Shown: piece after piece, positions 19,925 through 31,904 of the stretch
How the letters are laid out: each line of letters starts with the position of its first letter
How positions within the stretch are numbered: position 1 is the first letter of the stretch
Assembly (NCBI RefSeq): GCF_963169125.1
Contig: NC_084801.1
Coordinates: 72,543,696-72,607,695, forward strand
Origin: Humulus lupulus
Taxonomy: Eukaryota > Streptophyta > Magnoliopsida > Rosales > Cannabaceae
Direction: 5' to 3'
DNA length: 64,000 nt
Made by a program: the position numbers and the translations under genes
Notes under the pieces: model-generated
The model's input: the letters and a program-made list of their open reading frames with translations, nothing else
Told to the model about the DNA's origin: nothing
The model's database searches: none

Positions 19925-21414
19925 AACTCCCCCAAACTTACTCTTTGTTTGCCCTCGAACAAAGGAGTCAAAACAAACCTAGACTCTAACAACATGAATT
20001 ATACCAACAACAACAATTATGCGTCAAAATCATGAATGTTAATCATATAATTCTTAGAAAACTACTCAATATTTTATTCAGTCTAGAATTTTGATCAAAA
20101 CACTCCATCAACACACGTTAGTATACTAACATTTTGGATTATCAAATCATGATCATTAAATAAACGTATTTGAAATCAATTATGCTCACCAAATTTATTT
20201 CCAATCGACTCATTCAAACCAAATAATTCCATAAGCTCACTTACTTTCTATTATCCACTAATATAAATCATGATATGCATAAGGATCAATAGGACTTATA
20301 TAGGCTTGTAATGATGGCTTAGGTAAAGGTAGATGAAAAAGTAATTTTTAAGCTCACTTTACTATAAGCACATGACCAAACTCACCAACTTTACTTCATA
20401 GTAATAGAATCCCATAATCCCCTTTCTTGAATTTGTTTTTTTAGAGAGATGTAAAATATATATATATATTTTTGTTCAATAATAACTACACTCCCCCAAA
20501 CTTGATTTTTCTATATATTCATACTGGGAGTGTATTGAACTTCTTTTTTTTTCAATATATATACTCTCTCTAATTTTTTTTCACTTTTCATTTTCTAAAC
20601 CCACTAAAATCACAATTGTACCCCATTACACATCAATCCCTATTATTTTTTCTCAATCATATGCTCATAGTATATTAGGAGCAGATGTATAACCAAGTTT
20701 CAAGTATTATGCTTAAATGATGGTTTAGGACAAAAAGATACAAAATTAGGCTCAAAAGGGGTAAAGAAAGGATTAAGTAATTTAAGGTTGGCAAGAGAAG
20801 CTCAAATAGTCCAAATGATAGCCTAAATCATATTCTTAAGCATACTTGATGTATTATTTCACGTCAAATAACAAGTAAGCAAGTTCTAGAATTGTTGAAA
20901 ATAATTTTCACTTTCCATTCATCATTCCACTAACCAATTTCGGCAAGCATAACCAATATCAAAAACATAAATTTAACATCATGACAAGATATTAAAAAAA
21001 TGTTATCTAAACTAAAATGAACTAACGGAGAGTTTAATCAAGTACACAGATTTTTTCAGATTTCATTTTCTTTGAATTATACTCATAGCATTCATTATAT
21101 TCTCATCGACACTTGTTGTCAATCATCATTCATGTTGGTACGAAACACACTAAAATAAAACTCCAAACATTAACATAAACTAAACAAATCACACAATACA
21201 AGACTAACAGAAAAATAAGCTCCCTCCCCAAAACTTAAACTAAAAATTGTCCCCAATGTTTAAAAATAAGTAAAGAAAGAAAACATACTTGGTGCAAATC
21301 CCTTCAAAATGGTGGTGGATCTAGAAAAGGATGCCAAGGCAGTGGATGAGGGAAATACTGGCGGTCCTCCTCATGGTTTGACCATCGGTAAACCAACTCA
21401 TTCTGTCTTTCAAC
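19925..21414 (-). other. Element E 3' untranslated region with repeated polypurine tracts
   Basis: No ORF. The terminal PPT is at 19925-19940. A second near-identical copy (CACTCCCCCAAACTTG, plus strand) is at 20488-20503, and a weaker one is near 21226. The remainder is AT-rich. Confidence 0.6.
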
Positions 21415-22518
21415 TTAAGCTCTATGAAAATCATGAAGCTCTCCCAAATAATTATTAGTATGCTGGTTTTGTCGAATGATATAATCTAATCTGGCCAAGT
21501 GCGAATCCAGTAGAGCCTCAAGTGCTAAATATTGAGGGTATTCTTCTCTCCTCTCCTCCTCACCTGCCCTTGACCCTTCTGGTCGATTATTGGCAGGTAT
21601 GGGCTCCTCTTCTCTATCCCTTTCAACTCTCATATTCCTTGGTAGCGATACTAGTGGCTCTAATGATGGGGCATTGAAGTTATGCACTGTAGCATGAGAA
21701 ATAGGCCCCATGGCCTTCCTATAAATATCACTAGGATATTTAGGTACCTCCCAGACTGCACATAGAACAGTAATCATTGATCTGTGCCCCAACCCAATAG
21801 TAGTAGTCAATCGACATAAATCCCTCATGCTCTGGCGAATAACTCATCCAATATCAATAGAGAGTCTCATCATAATAACATATACCAAAAGACACCTATC
21901 AGTCCCCACTTAAGACAAGTTAGTGTGGGCATCAGCCGCGCTCTCACAAAAAGAGTCCAGGCTTTTTGCCACACAATTCATTCGATATCTCCGTCAATGC
22001 TTCAGTTCCCCATTATGAATAACAAAAGAAGCACTATGATACGCCTATTGATAATATTCATCTTCTTCTGGAGACAACACTGGTAATCTAAATAGGGCGT
22101 CAATATTATCAATGGCACACTCAACTGAAACCCCTCTAACAAACAACTATTTATTAACGGCCCCAGGAAAGTTGGCATAAAACTCATAAACCAGTGAACA
22201 AATAGCCTTCAGCATCTTATCATCCACAAAAAGTTGCCAACCTCAGCATAGAATCACATTCCTAATAATGTTATAAGTTTGTTGAGGGTACGGTTCTTCT
22301 TGATATTCCATTCTGCCCTCTTGAATGACGGGATGCTGAGATAACCTTTCATAGTGATCAAAGGCATTCTTGTTAATAAATCACGTCGGATTGAATTCTA
22401 GAATTGGTTGAGGTGTTGGCGGGATTGGTTGAGTTTGGGGTGGTTGGGTGCGGGATGTTGAAGGGAGATTAGTGTTCTAAGAAGAGGCAGCCCTAGTAGG
22501 TTGTTTCCTTTGACCCAT
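21415..22518 (-). pseudogene. Athila ORF-1-like protein (env position) of element E
   Basis: Minus strand, from ATG at 22518 (MGQRKQPTRAASS followed by a stop) with five or more stops before the longest open part (21415-21828, 137 codons). That part begins MRDLCRLTTTIGLGHRSM and ends with LARLDYIIRQNQHTNNYLG. The location after pol, the Gln/Pro-rich start and the C-terminal heptad-like segment fit the Athila ORF-1 family (PF03078-like), sometimes called env-like. Function unknown; no signal peptide or clear transmembrane segment is visible here. Confidence 0.7.
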
Positions 22519-23583
22519 ACTTATACAGTTGATCAAAAATTTTACACAAAAATTTTGGTAGCACTTCCAAAAATTTTCTGTAATTTCCTCACTGAATAAC
22601 TTCCAAAAATTTCATCCAAAGACACTAAATATACCAACAACCTTTTCAACAATCCAATGCAATCCCTTAGTATAAAATCACTTCAATCAAAACTTCAAAA
22701 AGAGAAAACTTACAAGCCCTTGAAATTTGAAAAACTACCCACTCTATAATTCTCCTTACAATCTTCAATTAGCACCAATAGAAACAAAATTATGGTTACA
22801 GAAAAAAAAGGAAGAAAGAAATCAGTATGGATTAGGAATTGGAAATTAGGAAGATGGCTTAAAGCTATTTGAAATAGAAGGATAAATGGAAGAAAATTTA
22901 GAGCTTTTTTCACAAGAAAATCTGAATTGGGATGAAAGGATTTGAAAAATGAGAGATATGACTTAAAAAATCGATTTTAAAACCACTTCCCCTTTGTCTG
23001 ACATAGGCGCGCCGTGACCCAGATAGGGCAAGTTGCGGCCCGTATCAAAATTTCCCAGAATCTTCTTTCCCAAGCTCTATGTTTCAGCCAAGGGTCGCGA
23101 CTTATAAGCCCAAGTCGTGACCCAACCCTCATTCAATTTCTAAGTGCTCTCTGACTTGTAGTTCAAGTTGTGACTTGGCCTAAAGACTAATTGAAAAACA
23201 ACTTCTTTTAACGATTTGCACGATTTTATTTTTTTTACAAACTTTATACTAAAAATAAAAATAAATAAACTTTACAATTCCAAAATAAAATTGTCCACTA
23301 ATTAAAAATAAAGACAAAATCTAAAATAAAATATAGGAATGCCTCCTATAGCGCTGTCGTTAACGTCATTTAGCCGGACACTTGTTTTCTTTTATATTCA
23401 CCATGAATCAAGTCCTCCCCTCACATCCTTGACAGCCATAGTTTCATGAGTTGTCCCTCGTTCCTTGTGATTAGAAATTATCAAAACTTTCCCTTGCTCA
23501 TAAAACATTCGAATTCTTTCACTAAAGTATTTTTTCAACCTATGACGCCCCTTTCGCATTCTAGTTTTAACTATGGATCTTTG
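22519..23583 (-). other. Element E pol-end scar and spacer
   Basis: No intact ORF. At about 23340-23375 the minus strand reads CGGCTAAATGACGTTAACGA, a sequence normally found after the integrase end in Athila elements. RT, RNase H and integrase have therefore been removed cleanly between 23584 and about 23380. A CpG-palindrome block (GTCGCGACTTATAAGCCCAA and relatives) lies at 22990-23175. Confidence 0.6.
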
Positions 23584-24339
23584 CTAGGAGACTTCCAACT
23601 TGTTCCCTTCTCGGTTTACCACTTCAACTCTACAGCAGGTTGGAATTTCTATTGCTGTAAAAAAATTAAATATTACCTCCTCTTTTTCCACTTGCAGCTT
23701 TAACTCACCTTTATAGACATCAATAAAAGCCCTACCAGTAGCGAAGAATGGTCTTCCAAGTATTATTGGAATATCTTCATCTTCCTCAATCACTCCACGA
23801 GGATGATTAACTGATTTATTTGCCATCTGCAAAGACACACTAGTTGGTCGAGCTTCTCCCAAATTCAGTTTCCGAAAGATTGATAGAGGCATTAGATTCA
23901 CACTGGCCCCTAAATCACATAAAGCCTTTGTTTCTACTGAACCCCCTATAGAACATGGGACATTGAAACTACCAGGATCTTTAAGCTTAAGCGGTAGTTT
24001 CTTCTGAAGTATCGCACTGCACTCCTCAGTAAGTGCAACTGTCTCATAATCCTCTAACTTCCTTTTCCTTGACAAAAATTCTTTCATAAACTTCACATAA
24101 GTAGGCATTTGTTCTAGAGCCTGTGCAAAAGGGATGTTAATGTGTAGTTTTAGAAAAATATCCAAAAATTTAGAAAATTGTTTGTCAAGATTAGCCTTTC
24201 GAAACCTTTGAGGATATGGAATCTTTGGTGTAGGCTCAGTGTATTTTGGTTTTTCTGTTTTTGGAAGGTTTTCAGTAACCTCCTCTTTTATTGGACTAGT
24301 AACTTGTTGATCCTCTATATTCTTCCCTTTCTTATCCAC
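23584..24339 (-). pseudogene. Element E aspartic protease region, internally deleted
   Basis: 251 open codons on the minus strand. The N-terminal part has IPYPQRFRK and FLDIFLKLHINIPFAQAL, the usual Athila linker. The protease active-site region is ALCDLGASVNLMPLSIF with Asp142. Then NHPRGVIEEDEDIPIILGRP joins two segments normally about 20 residues apart, so an in-frame internal deletion has removed the flap strand. The reading frame survives, but the protease fold is probably lost. Pol domains that should follow are missing. Confidence 0.85.
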
Positions 24340-24345
24340 TGTAGG

Positions 24346-25733
24346 TCAATCATACTTAGTCCTACTCCTCAAGGATATTGCATTACACTGCTCTTTAGGA
24401 TTTACCTCTGTGGAACTAGGAAAATTCCCTTGATGTCTACTAGCAAACAATTTAGCCAATTGACATATTTGTGTCTCCAAACTCCTGATTGAAGACCTTG
24501 TCTCTGTCATGAATTGATTTAATTGGTCTGGCTGAATTGTTGGTTGGTTCATTTTAGGATGTGGTGGTGGATGAGATGGGAGAGGAGCTGGATCATAATA
24601 TGGTCGTGAATGTAATCCATAAGTTTGTTGATGAAGGGGTTGTTGAGGTGGGTACTGTGGATATTGCAGTTGTAACCCTTGATTATTTTCCAAGACAGAT
24701 TAGGATGATTTTAAAAAGCAGGAGTATATGAATTGGAATAAGTATTGGGTGCAGGTCTCAAAAAATTACCAATGACCTGTGCCTGTTCCAAGGGTATATT
24801 GTTCACATCTGTCAAGCAACTAGCTGTGCTCGGGCATTTTTCAAAAGAATGTGGTACCCCACAAATCTCACAACTCACTACATTCTTTACTTGCATTTCT
24901 TGTGCGGCGAGATTAGTTTGCTGCAATTGCTTGGTTAGACATGCCACTTGGGCGATCAATAGTGCAATTGGATCAACTTCTAAGACTCGTGCTACTTTAT
25001 TATCCTCACGCTCAGTAGGCCAATTATAGTTATTCATGGTCATCTTTTCCAATAGTTCATATGCTTCATTAGTGCTTTTTCCAATAGTTCATATGCTTGA
25101 TATCTTTTCCAATAGTGCTCCTCGCGATGCTACATCTATAATTGTACTTGTATTTCCCCCCAAACCATTGTAAAAAGTATGAACTACCAGCCACTTCTCT
25201 ATTCCATGATGTGGGCATTTCCTTTGCAACTCCTTAAATCGTTCTCATGCATCATACAAAGACTCCCCATCAAGTTGATGGAAGTTATTAATCTCTCCTT
25301 TTATTCTGGCTGACTTGGCAGGAGGAAAATATTTACCAAGGAATATCTTACCCAAATCTTCCCAAGTAAGTAGAGTTGGCTTGTAAAGAATTCAACCAAC
25401 TCTTAGCTCTGTCCCATAATTAAAATGAGAATAATCTCAATCTTACAGCATCGTTACTCACCCCATTCATTTTGAATGTCACACATAGCTCTAAAAAGTT
25501 TGTGATACAGAGATTTGGATCCTCCTGTGGTAAACCCCCAAAATGTACACAATTCTGCACAATTTGAATAATTCACGATTTTATCTCACAATTATTTGCC
25601 TCAACATTTGGATGACGAATGCTGGAATGTATCCCTGTAACAGTAGGGAGTACATACTTAATCGCAAATCGGCTTCAGCAGCATCACCCAGATTTGCATT
25701 GTTGTTGACAATATTATTTGCTTTTTCAGCCAT
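24346..25733 (-). pseudogene. Element E Athila-type gag
   Basis: Minus strand from ATG at 25733 (MAEKANNIVNNNANLGDAAE). The Gag core is readable through several stops and frameshifts (GVSNDAVRLRLF, AKSWLNSL) and resumes as open frames at 24711-25052 and 24346-24693. The first contains a zinc-knuckle-like CEICGVPHSFEKC; the second is Pro/Gln-rich and then reads TETRSSIRSLETQICQLAK, a typical Athila Gag C-terminus. A 25-bp duplication of AATAGTTCATATGCTT is visible near 25060-25100. Non-functional. Confidence 0.85.
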
Positions 25734-25939
25734 GGCAAAGTCCAGCCTTTTCTTTATCTTTTAGTTTTGTCTGCACATTCTTTCAATTTCAAGGTCTATT
25801 GTAATGATTTCCTTTTGTCTACTTCCTCGCATATACCAACAATTCCTGAAACACAATACAACCTTCATCCAAATAAGTGTAAAACAATAAAAAATAAAAT
25901 AAAACAAAATTAGGACAAATGAAAATTAACTTTGATATT

Positions 25940-25973
25940 GGAAATTAAGTCCTCGGCAACGGTGCCAAAAACT
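25940..25973 (-). other. Element E primer-binding site
   Basis: Minus strand TTTTTGGCACCGTTGCCGAG starts two bases after the 5' LTR end. It is close to the GGCGCCGTTGCCGGGGA-type site usual in Athila elements, with transitions. Confidence 0.8.
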
Positions 25974-27383
25974 TGATCGTAAAAATAAATATAGACAAGT
26001 GCACGCAATCAATTCAAGTAATATATATGATAAGTAGAGAATCGTTCCCACAAAGACTATTTTCCAATTACCAATAATTGTTCTTTTAATTTCTTTTTGG
26101 AAACTAAAGCTTAGATGAATGAATTTAATTTTAAAATTATAAATAACTAAGAACAAGAACACTAATTAATATATTTAAATCACTATTAAAAAAACATAGG
26201 GTGTTAATTTTATCAACTTTTCATTCTACTAATTTTATTAATGCGTTATAAATTTCTTGCTTCCTATTCTAATAGCATGTTAACATAAATCGATTCATAT
26301 TCTTTTTCAAGATATAAGATCTCAACCTATATGCAAGTTTTCTACGTCTTTGTGATAAACTTAAACATATAGAAGGCATTAAGCATGGAAACCTAATTAC
26401 TACACAAGTCATACTTTATTTTCGTCCAATATGCAACCTATGTCTATATAATGATAGCATATTCAATTCTCATCTTTCGAATTTTGAATCAAAATCATAA
26501 TTCACGCAAATATTGATCAAATATTTAATAGCATTAAACACACATTATATAGATTAGAATATAGAAGACATATCAATAGAACACATAATTAAATTAGATT
26601 GAAATCCAAGTGACTACATTAAACCCTAGATAAAAAAGTTTAGTTCATATCAGACATGACTAAATCAACAAAATAATAATTCAAGAACATAAGATTCATA
26701 AAATTAAAGAAGAAAGAAAAATATAAAAATGAAGAATAACTAACCTAAGAATAAAAATTAATCTCTAAAAATGTTATTAAAAACTCACCTTATGACCTAA
26801 TTAAACCGTAAATATGAATTTATAGCAAAAAAAATTATAATAGCTGTGATTTTCAAATGCGGGCAGCGACATTGCCTTTTCTGGGTCGCAGTCCATGTCT
26901 ATTTTTTAGCCATTTTGCTTCTGTGTAAGTCCTCAGGTGTCACGACTCAAGCATCATCAAGTCGTGGCCCGTGTCCAGAATGTCCTTTTGCTGAGCCTCT
27001 AACTTCCCCATGAGTCGTGACTTGAAAGCCCAAGTCGTGACACTAATTGCCTCCAGTAGCCATGCATCTCTGACTTGCCTAGAGTCGCGACTTATAAGCC
27101 CAAATAGCGACTCTAATTCCATTTTTTCTCAACAAATTACTTCTTTCAACTCATCTCTTCATCAAAAATTGACTTTTAATCGTCCTTTGCATCATTTTGA
27201 GTCCAACAACCGACAAGAGCATCGTTTTTCCACCAATTTCATTTCTTTTTACATTTTTCTCGTGATTGACCGCAACATCCTTCAATAAAGTCAAACAAAA
27301 GCGTAATCTTGCACAAAATACACATAAATACTCAAGATTACCACAAAAACACATACTAAAATGACACTAAAATGAAGTTATCA
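25974..27383 (-). repeat. Element E 5' LTR
   Basis: About 1410 bp, minus orientation, clearly homologous along its whole length to 18520-19924 but visibly diverged (many substitutions and small indels), so E is older than A. It contains a GC-rich block of GTCGCGAC-like palindromes at 26860-27115. Confidence 0.9.
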
Positions 27384-27567
27384 TTGTGTTGTCAACATAG
27401 TTAAAAATAAAATAAGATTTAGTTACTGTGGAACTGTTTTAAAAATAAATTACTTTGTTTATTTCATTTGCGTTCAATAGAAGCTTTTATATAATGTTGG
27501 TGATAAAATGACTTCCCCAAATGCAATTTCAAAACACAATTTGTGGGGATAGTGCTTGGTGTAATGA

Positions 27568-28236
27568 CCGATTTCTAGAGACATTACATATGAAATCTGT
27601 TTAAAACAATAAATAAAAAAGAATTCAAAAAACCACATTTATTGAAATAAACAAGACATAAAATCTCATTATTTAAAATACAAACGCTTAACACATAAAA
27701 CAAGAAATAACATAAATCTATTAAAAAATCCTTAACAAATTAATAATAGTCAACTTCAAATCACTTTAAAACTCCAAACCTGTGACTGTTCCACTAACAT
27801 GTAAAATTCACGCCTCGAGCCTGTCTTAGTCACTGTTTTGCTTTGACTTTGCTTACATATAGATTACACATGAGCTAACACACAGTAAGAAGAGCTTTGT
27901 ATTATATAACTTCCCCAAGAATATAAAAAAACATATCATTATACAAAACCATATGCGATATAAACAAAATACTACAATAAATAATAAATAAACACAATGC
28001 ATGCTATGATCACAAACATATGATCAAAGTTTTATATCGCACATTATACTCACATATGGTAATCAAGTATACAATCATGTTGATCAGACATGAGATGTGA
28101 GTTTCCCTGCCTTGTGATATTCTCATACATGGCATCCAATAGGGCATTTCCTTACTGCTAATTTTACTCATCTATAATTACATAAAAATATTACTGCAAG
28201 TGTTATGCTCACATAAGATATAATTAATACAATAAT
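27568..28236. other. AT-rich stretch without recognisable gene
   Basis: No convincing ORF or conserved domain on either strand. It may be decayed retroelement LTR, but I see no ends or TSD. Confidence 0.3.
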
Positions 28237-28380
28237 GAGTAATGATATATGCACTCAAATATTACACACAGTGGCGAGTCGCTACTTTTTAAAACAGTGA
28301 GTCAAAGTTTTAATAAATGTGATTGGCTAGGCTAAACTATAACGTCACTGTGTAGTGTCTGGGTGCACATATCATTACAT
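28237..28380. mobile_element. 144-bp MITE with 9-bp TSD (Mutator-like)
   Basis: Terminal inverted repeats of about 33 bp: the left end is GAGTAATGATATATGCACTC and the reverse complement of the right end is ATGTAATGATATGTGCACCC. Perfect 9-bp direct repeats TACAATAAT flank it (28228-28236 and 28381-28389). A 9-bp TSD points to the Mutator superfamily. No coding capacity, so it would move only with a transposase supplied elsewhere. Confidence 0.85.
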
Positions 28381-28389
28381 TACAATAAT

Positions 28390-29320
28390 TAATATGCGTA
28401 ACACATATATCAATTAACACGTGTATATGCTAACAACCTAGCAAACCCTAGCACTATTCTCATGCAAACAAACACTATCACGTAATCACTATACACAACA
28501 CATAAGTTCACATACTAACAAACCAAAAGAAGATTGTATGTTTTAATATACATCTGTGCATAGTTGATGAGGACTCTTTTTTCATTACTCAAATTCCCCA
28601 CCGAGGTTCCTTGTTGAGGACAAAACCATAGACATTCAACAATACGGCAACACACTCAAAATACATTCAAGTAGAAAATTAAGGTTTTAAACACACATAA
28701 ACCCTAATTTAAAACAATAGGCTGAAAACATTACAAAGTTCCCATCTTACTTTGCATGGCATATTAAACCTAAGCATATATCATAATAATTCACGTCATG
28801 TTCATGCATGCACTCATTTAAAAACGTTTACGTAAAACTTTACTAAAATACCCATTTTAAGTATATAATTAATTATATAGTTATAACCAAATAAATCATG
28901 CATTCCAAAAAAAAAAAAAACTAATTCAAACAGCAAATAAGTTTATTTTGTTCCCATAAACTCCTCTTAAAACATAATTTTCATGTAATTATATATTTTC
29001 TAATAATTATTATATTATTTAATCATAAATCAACATAATATTTGAAATACCCATTATAATTACCAAACTAAATCTAACATGTTTCCTAATAGTTTTAAAA
29101 CATAATAAACATCATGATAATCCACTTTTATTATACATGCATTTGATCATTTTAATTCATCTCTATTTATTTTCTAAAAAAATAATTAGAGACGAACCAC
29201 CAAAAAATAATAAAATTGAAACTGACATAGATCAGCTAGTAAAATAGATTAGAAAATTAAAAATTGAGGAAAACGTGGTAATAAAAAATAAAAAATAATT
29301 TAGTAATAAATTTTAAAGAT
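28390..29320. other. AT-rich stretch, nothing recognised
   Basis: Contains a 13-A run near 28909-28921 and no usable ORF. The last ~150 bp may be the leader of the pararetroviral segment that follows. Confidence 0.3.
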
Positions 29321-29760
29321 ATGTCGAACAGATCAGGCCAGCCAAGCCAGCCACAAGTAAAGAGTCATTTTAGTAATTTAAGGAGTAGTAGAACCTTAAG
29401 TAGAAGATTTACTGGCATCTTAGATCGAATAACTAGTAATAATAACCAAGAAATATTTTCTTTAGGTGAAGTAGTAGATATTAATGAATACTATGATAGA
29501 TTTACACAAGAAACAATAGTATTAAATAATGCACGACAATACTAAAAGATGGCAGCCTAATAAAGGCCTTTTCAGTCATCAAAGAGAAATACCAATAATA
29601 TTCAATGATAACAACGATCAAAATTTACAAATAATCCCTAACGAAACTATTAGAAACCTAATAAAAGAAGACCAATATGAATATATTCATCAAGGTTTGT
29701 ACATAATAGGAATAAAATGACTAGTACGGAAAAAATTAGGAGCAAAAGTTTTATTAATAC
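29321..29760 (+). pseudogene. Endogenous pararetrovirus movement-protein-like fragment
   Basis: Plus strand. 75 codons open from 29321, then a frameshift near 29530-29545 moves into a second frame (29529-29720), which stops at a TGA. The region after the TGA continues the same similarity (RKKLGAK). The end of this part resembles the N-terminal region of the 30K-type cell-to-cell movement protein of Caulimoviridae, with a hydrophobic GLYIIGIK strand. The LTR starting at 29761 cuts it. At least two disabling lesions plus the truncation make it non-coding. Assignment to the family rests on motif similarity and on the viral RT segments at 41877-46447. Confidence 0.6.
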
Positions 29761-30340
29761 TGTTTACCCAAAAATGGACTACCTGATGACATGGCAGGAT
29801 TGCCTACATGTGGGATGCATGTGGTAGTTTAAGTGAGTATAATCTGTTTGACCATCGGCCAAAAAAGAATTAGCTCATCAGACATCATAATTATGGACGA
29901 CTAGTCTCGTCGTATATTTTCATTTATTTCCTTCAGATATGTAATCTCATAATTACGCATTAAATGTAATTTCCATTATTATTTAGATACATCTGTATTA
30001 GATATAATTAAGGCCCATTGGCCCATGTAGAACTCTTTGAGCCTATAATAAGAATCAAATGGCTCAAGAGAGGGGACTTTTCGAAGGAAAAAAAGAGTGT
30101 TGTTATCCACCACAATTGTATTCATCTAAGAGCTTGTGAAAGTCGTGAACCGTAGTTCATTGATCACAATTCTTTGAATTCTGCATCAATAAGAACACTA
30201 AGTGGATGTAGGTCATGACCATTTGATTGGGGTCGAACCACTATAAATCGTTTGTGTCATTTACTTTTTCATCTGGATTTTCATCTCATTTTCTATCGTT
30301 TTATTTGACTCCGTGTCGTTGGCCAATTCTAAGGTCAACA
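29761..30340 (+). repeat. Element B left LTR (family 3)
   Basis: 580 bp, TGTTTACCC...GGTCAACA. The same family as the solo LTR at 41918-42537, and different from the LTR at the right end of element B. It has a TATA-like TATAATAAG near 30044. It is followed directly by the primer-binding-like TTTTGGTGCTTTCATTGG. The five bases to its left are AATAC. Confidence 0.85.
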
Positions 30341-30389
30341 TTTTGGTGCTTTCATTGGGAGCTAAACTCAAGACCTCCAAAGAGACCAA

Positions 30390-31899
30390 ATGGCGAAAAC
30401 ATCTAGAAAGATGGGACAAACTTCTGGCCTCGCACCAACCACTCCTCCTCCATAGAATGTGGATGAAGATAAGCCCCAATTGGAATTTGAAGAGGAGGAA
30501 ATGGATTCTGAGACCTTGAGGATAACACTGATTATGTTGCAGGAGGAGTTAGCCAATCTACGGGCTAATCAGGATAATGTGTTTGAAACATTGGCATTGC
30601 AGCAGAGAGAAATTGACCGGCAACGTCAGGAGTTGAATGAGTGGTAGGCCGACATGGACCGCCAATAGAGAGACACCACTGTCGCCCTAGAGGCAGCCAT
30701 TCAGTTGGCTGGGGGACAACTTGCGCCAACCTCTTAACCAGATCAACCACCAAGTGCACCACCACAACAAGGTCCACATCCAAATCATCCACAACATCAC
30801 CACACTCCACCACAACCGGCAAGCCCTCAAAGGCCGGAGCAACCTCCTGCTGCTCAACAGGATATTCCATTTCAAGATCCTGAGCAGCAACCACCTTCTC
30901 GTGCTGGTCTAGATTATCCCCAGCATCAATGGCAAAATGGGGTTGGGCAGCCTCCCCGAAGCTCTAGACACCAAACTGTTGAGGAGCCAAATCAACCAAG
31001 CAGGGGACAACGTCCTTCTGCTGGTAGAAGGCAAGTCGAGTCAGGCTCTGCAGTCAGGGGCCCCATGACATAATAATGCTCGGGGACCCACCAACCAATG
31101 CAGGCCTCCCCTTGACGCTCGGGACATGCCATCAAGAGGAGGAAATAGGGCAATCAGCAGGTCGTTCCATAGTCGGTCACATTTTAGGGATGGCCATGAC
31201 AATAATGATGCTGGTCGAAGGCAAGGAGAGAGGGGTGGAGAACGGAATCCCCCACCAAGAGAAAATAGGCTGACGAACCAAAATGTTGGGGGGTAACCTA
31301 GACAACATAACGTCTTTGAATGATTGGGTGCTAGCGAGAAAAGGCGTAGGAATGTGACTTGAGGGACGTGCTCAATGATAGTCGAGAAAGACATGACGAG
31401 TATGCCCCTCAAGCATCGGTCGCCCCAACAATACCAGATGTTGTACAGGCCCAGATTGATGCACTCCCACATCGAGTATGATTAGAGAAGAGGCACTCCA
31501 TTCATACAAAGAATAGTGATGGAAGAAACCCCAAGAAAATTTAAAATTCCAGTATTACCCAACTTTGATGGATTCGGAGACCCAATATCTCATGTGAAAA
31601 AATTCGAGACACAAATGGACATCCAGAAGGTGTCGAATGATTCTTGCTATAGAATCTTTCCAGCCACCTTATCCGATACTACTCAGGAGTGGTTTTTCAA
31701 ATTCCCTCCTGCTAGCATAGTGTCATGGGAAATCTTCGTGAAAGAGTTCTACGGGTAGTTTTACGCTGGTTGAGTACATCCGACCTCACCCTACCAACTG
31801 GTCGAGATACGCCAGAAGGAGGGAGAATCATTGAAGGAATATGTCCACCGTTTTATGCAAGCTGCTGCTGGGGATAAAACAGTTGGTGATGACTAGAAG
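30390..31899 (+). pseudogene. Element B gag, first part
   Basis: Plus strand from ATG at 30390 (MAKTSRKMGQTSGLAP). It has many stops. Readable parts are a Gln/Glu-rich coiled coil (LRITLIMLQEELANLRANQ and following), a Pro/Gln/His-rich linker, and the Gag domain from 31516 (IPVLPNFDGFGDPISHVKKF, then EWFFKFPPASIVSW and ESLKEYVHRFMQAAAG). The N-terminal half is unlike that of A and C, in line with its separate family. A solo LTR interrupts it at 31905; the frame resumes beyond 34250. Confidence 0.8.
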
Positions 31900-31904
31900 A
31901 TGAT

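Larger units (their letters stand above)
18520..27383 (-). mobile_element. Element E: Athila-like gypsy derivative lacking RT and integrase
   Basis: Minus strand. The LTRs are 18520-19924 and 25974-27383, with the 5-bp TSD TTGTG at 18515-18519 and 27384-27388. The first base of the left LTR is G instead of T. The PBS beside the 5' LTR reads TTTTTGGCACCGTTGCCGAG, and the PPT beside the 3' LTR reads TAAGTTTGGGGGAGTT. Internal order is gag, protease, then an Athila-type ORF, with no RT, RNase H or integrase between, although the short segment normally found just after pol is still present near 23340. The element inserted into the right arm of the foldback. Confidence 0.9.
5409..27567. mobile_element. 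Foldback (hairpin) DNA element split by elements A and E
   Basis: Three pieces form one long inverted repeat: 5409-5535, 18297-18519 and 27389-27567 (about 0.5 kb in total). The left arm begins TCATTACACCAAGCACTA; the right arm ends with its reverse complement. Pairing continues through TGTGTTTTGAAAT, CAGTTCCAC and ATGTTGACAA, and through AACAAACAAACTT into the centre near 18430. No coding capacity is seen, so it is a MITE-like or foldback element. Element A inserted in the left arm and E in the right arm. The TSD of the foldback itself is not clear: TA on both sides is possible. Superfamily unknown. Confidence 0.8.

Noticed and set aside
30565..30912. Several ORFs around 30565-30912 on both strands
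   Set aside because: They overlap the Pro/Gln/His-rich Gag linker of element B, where repetitive codons open other frames.
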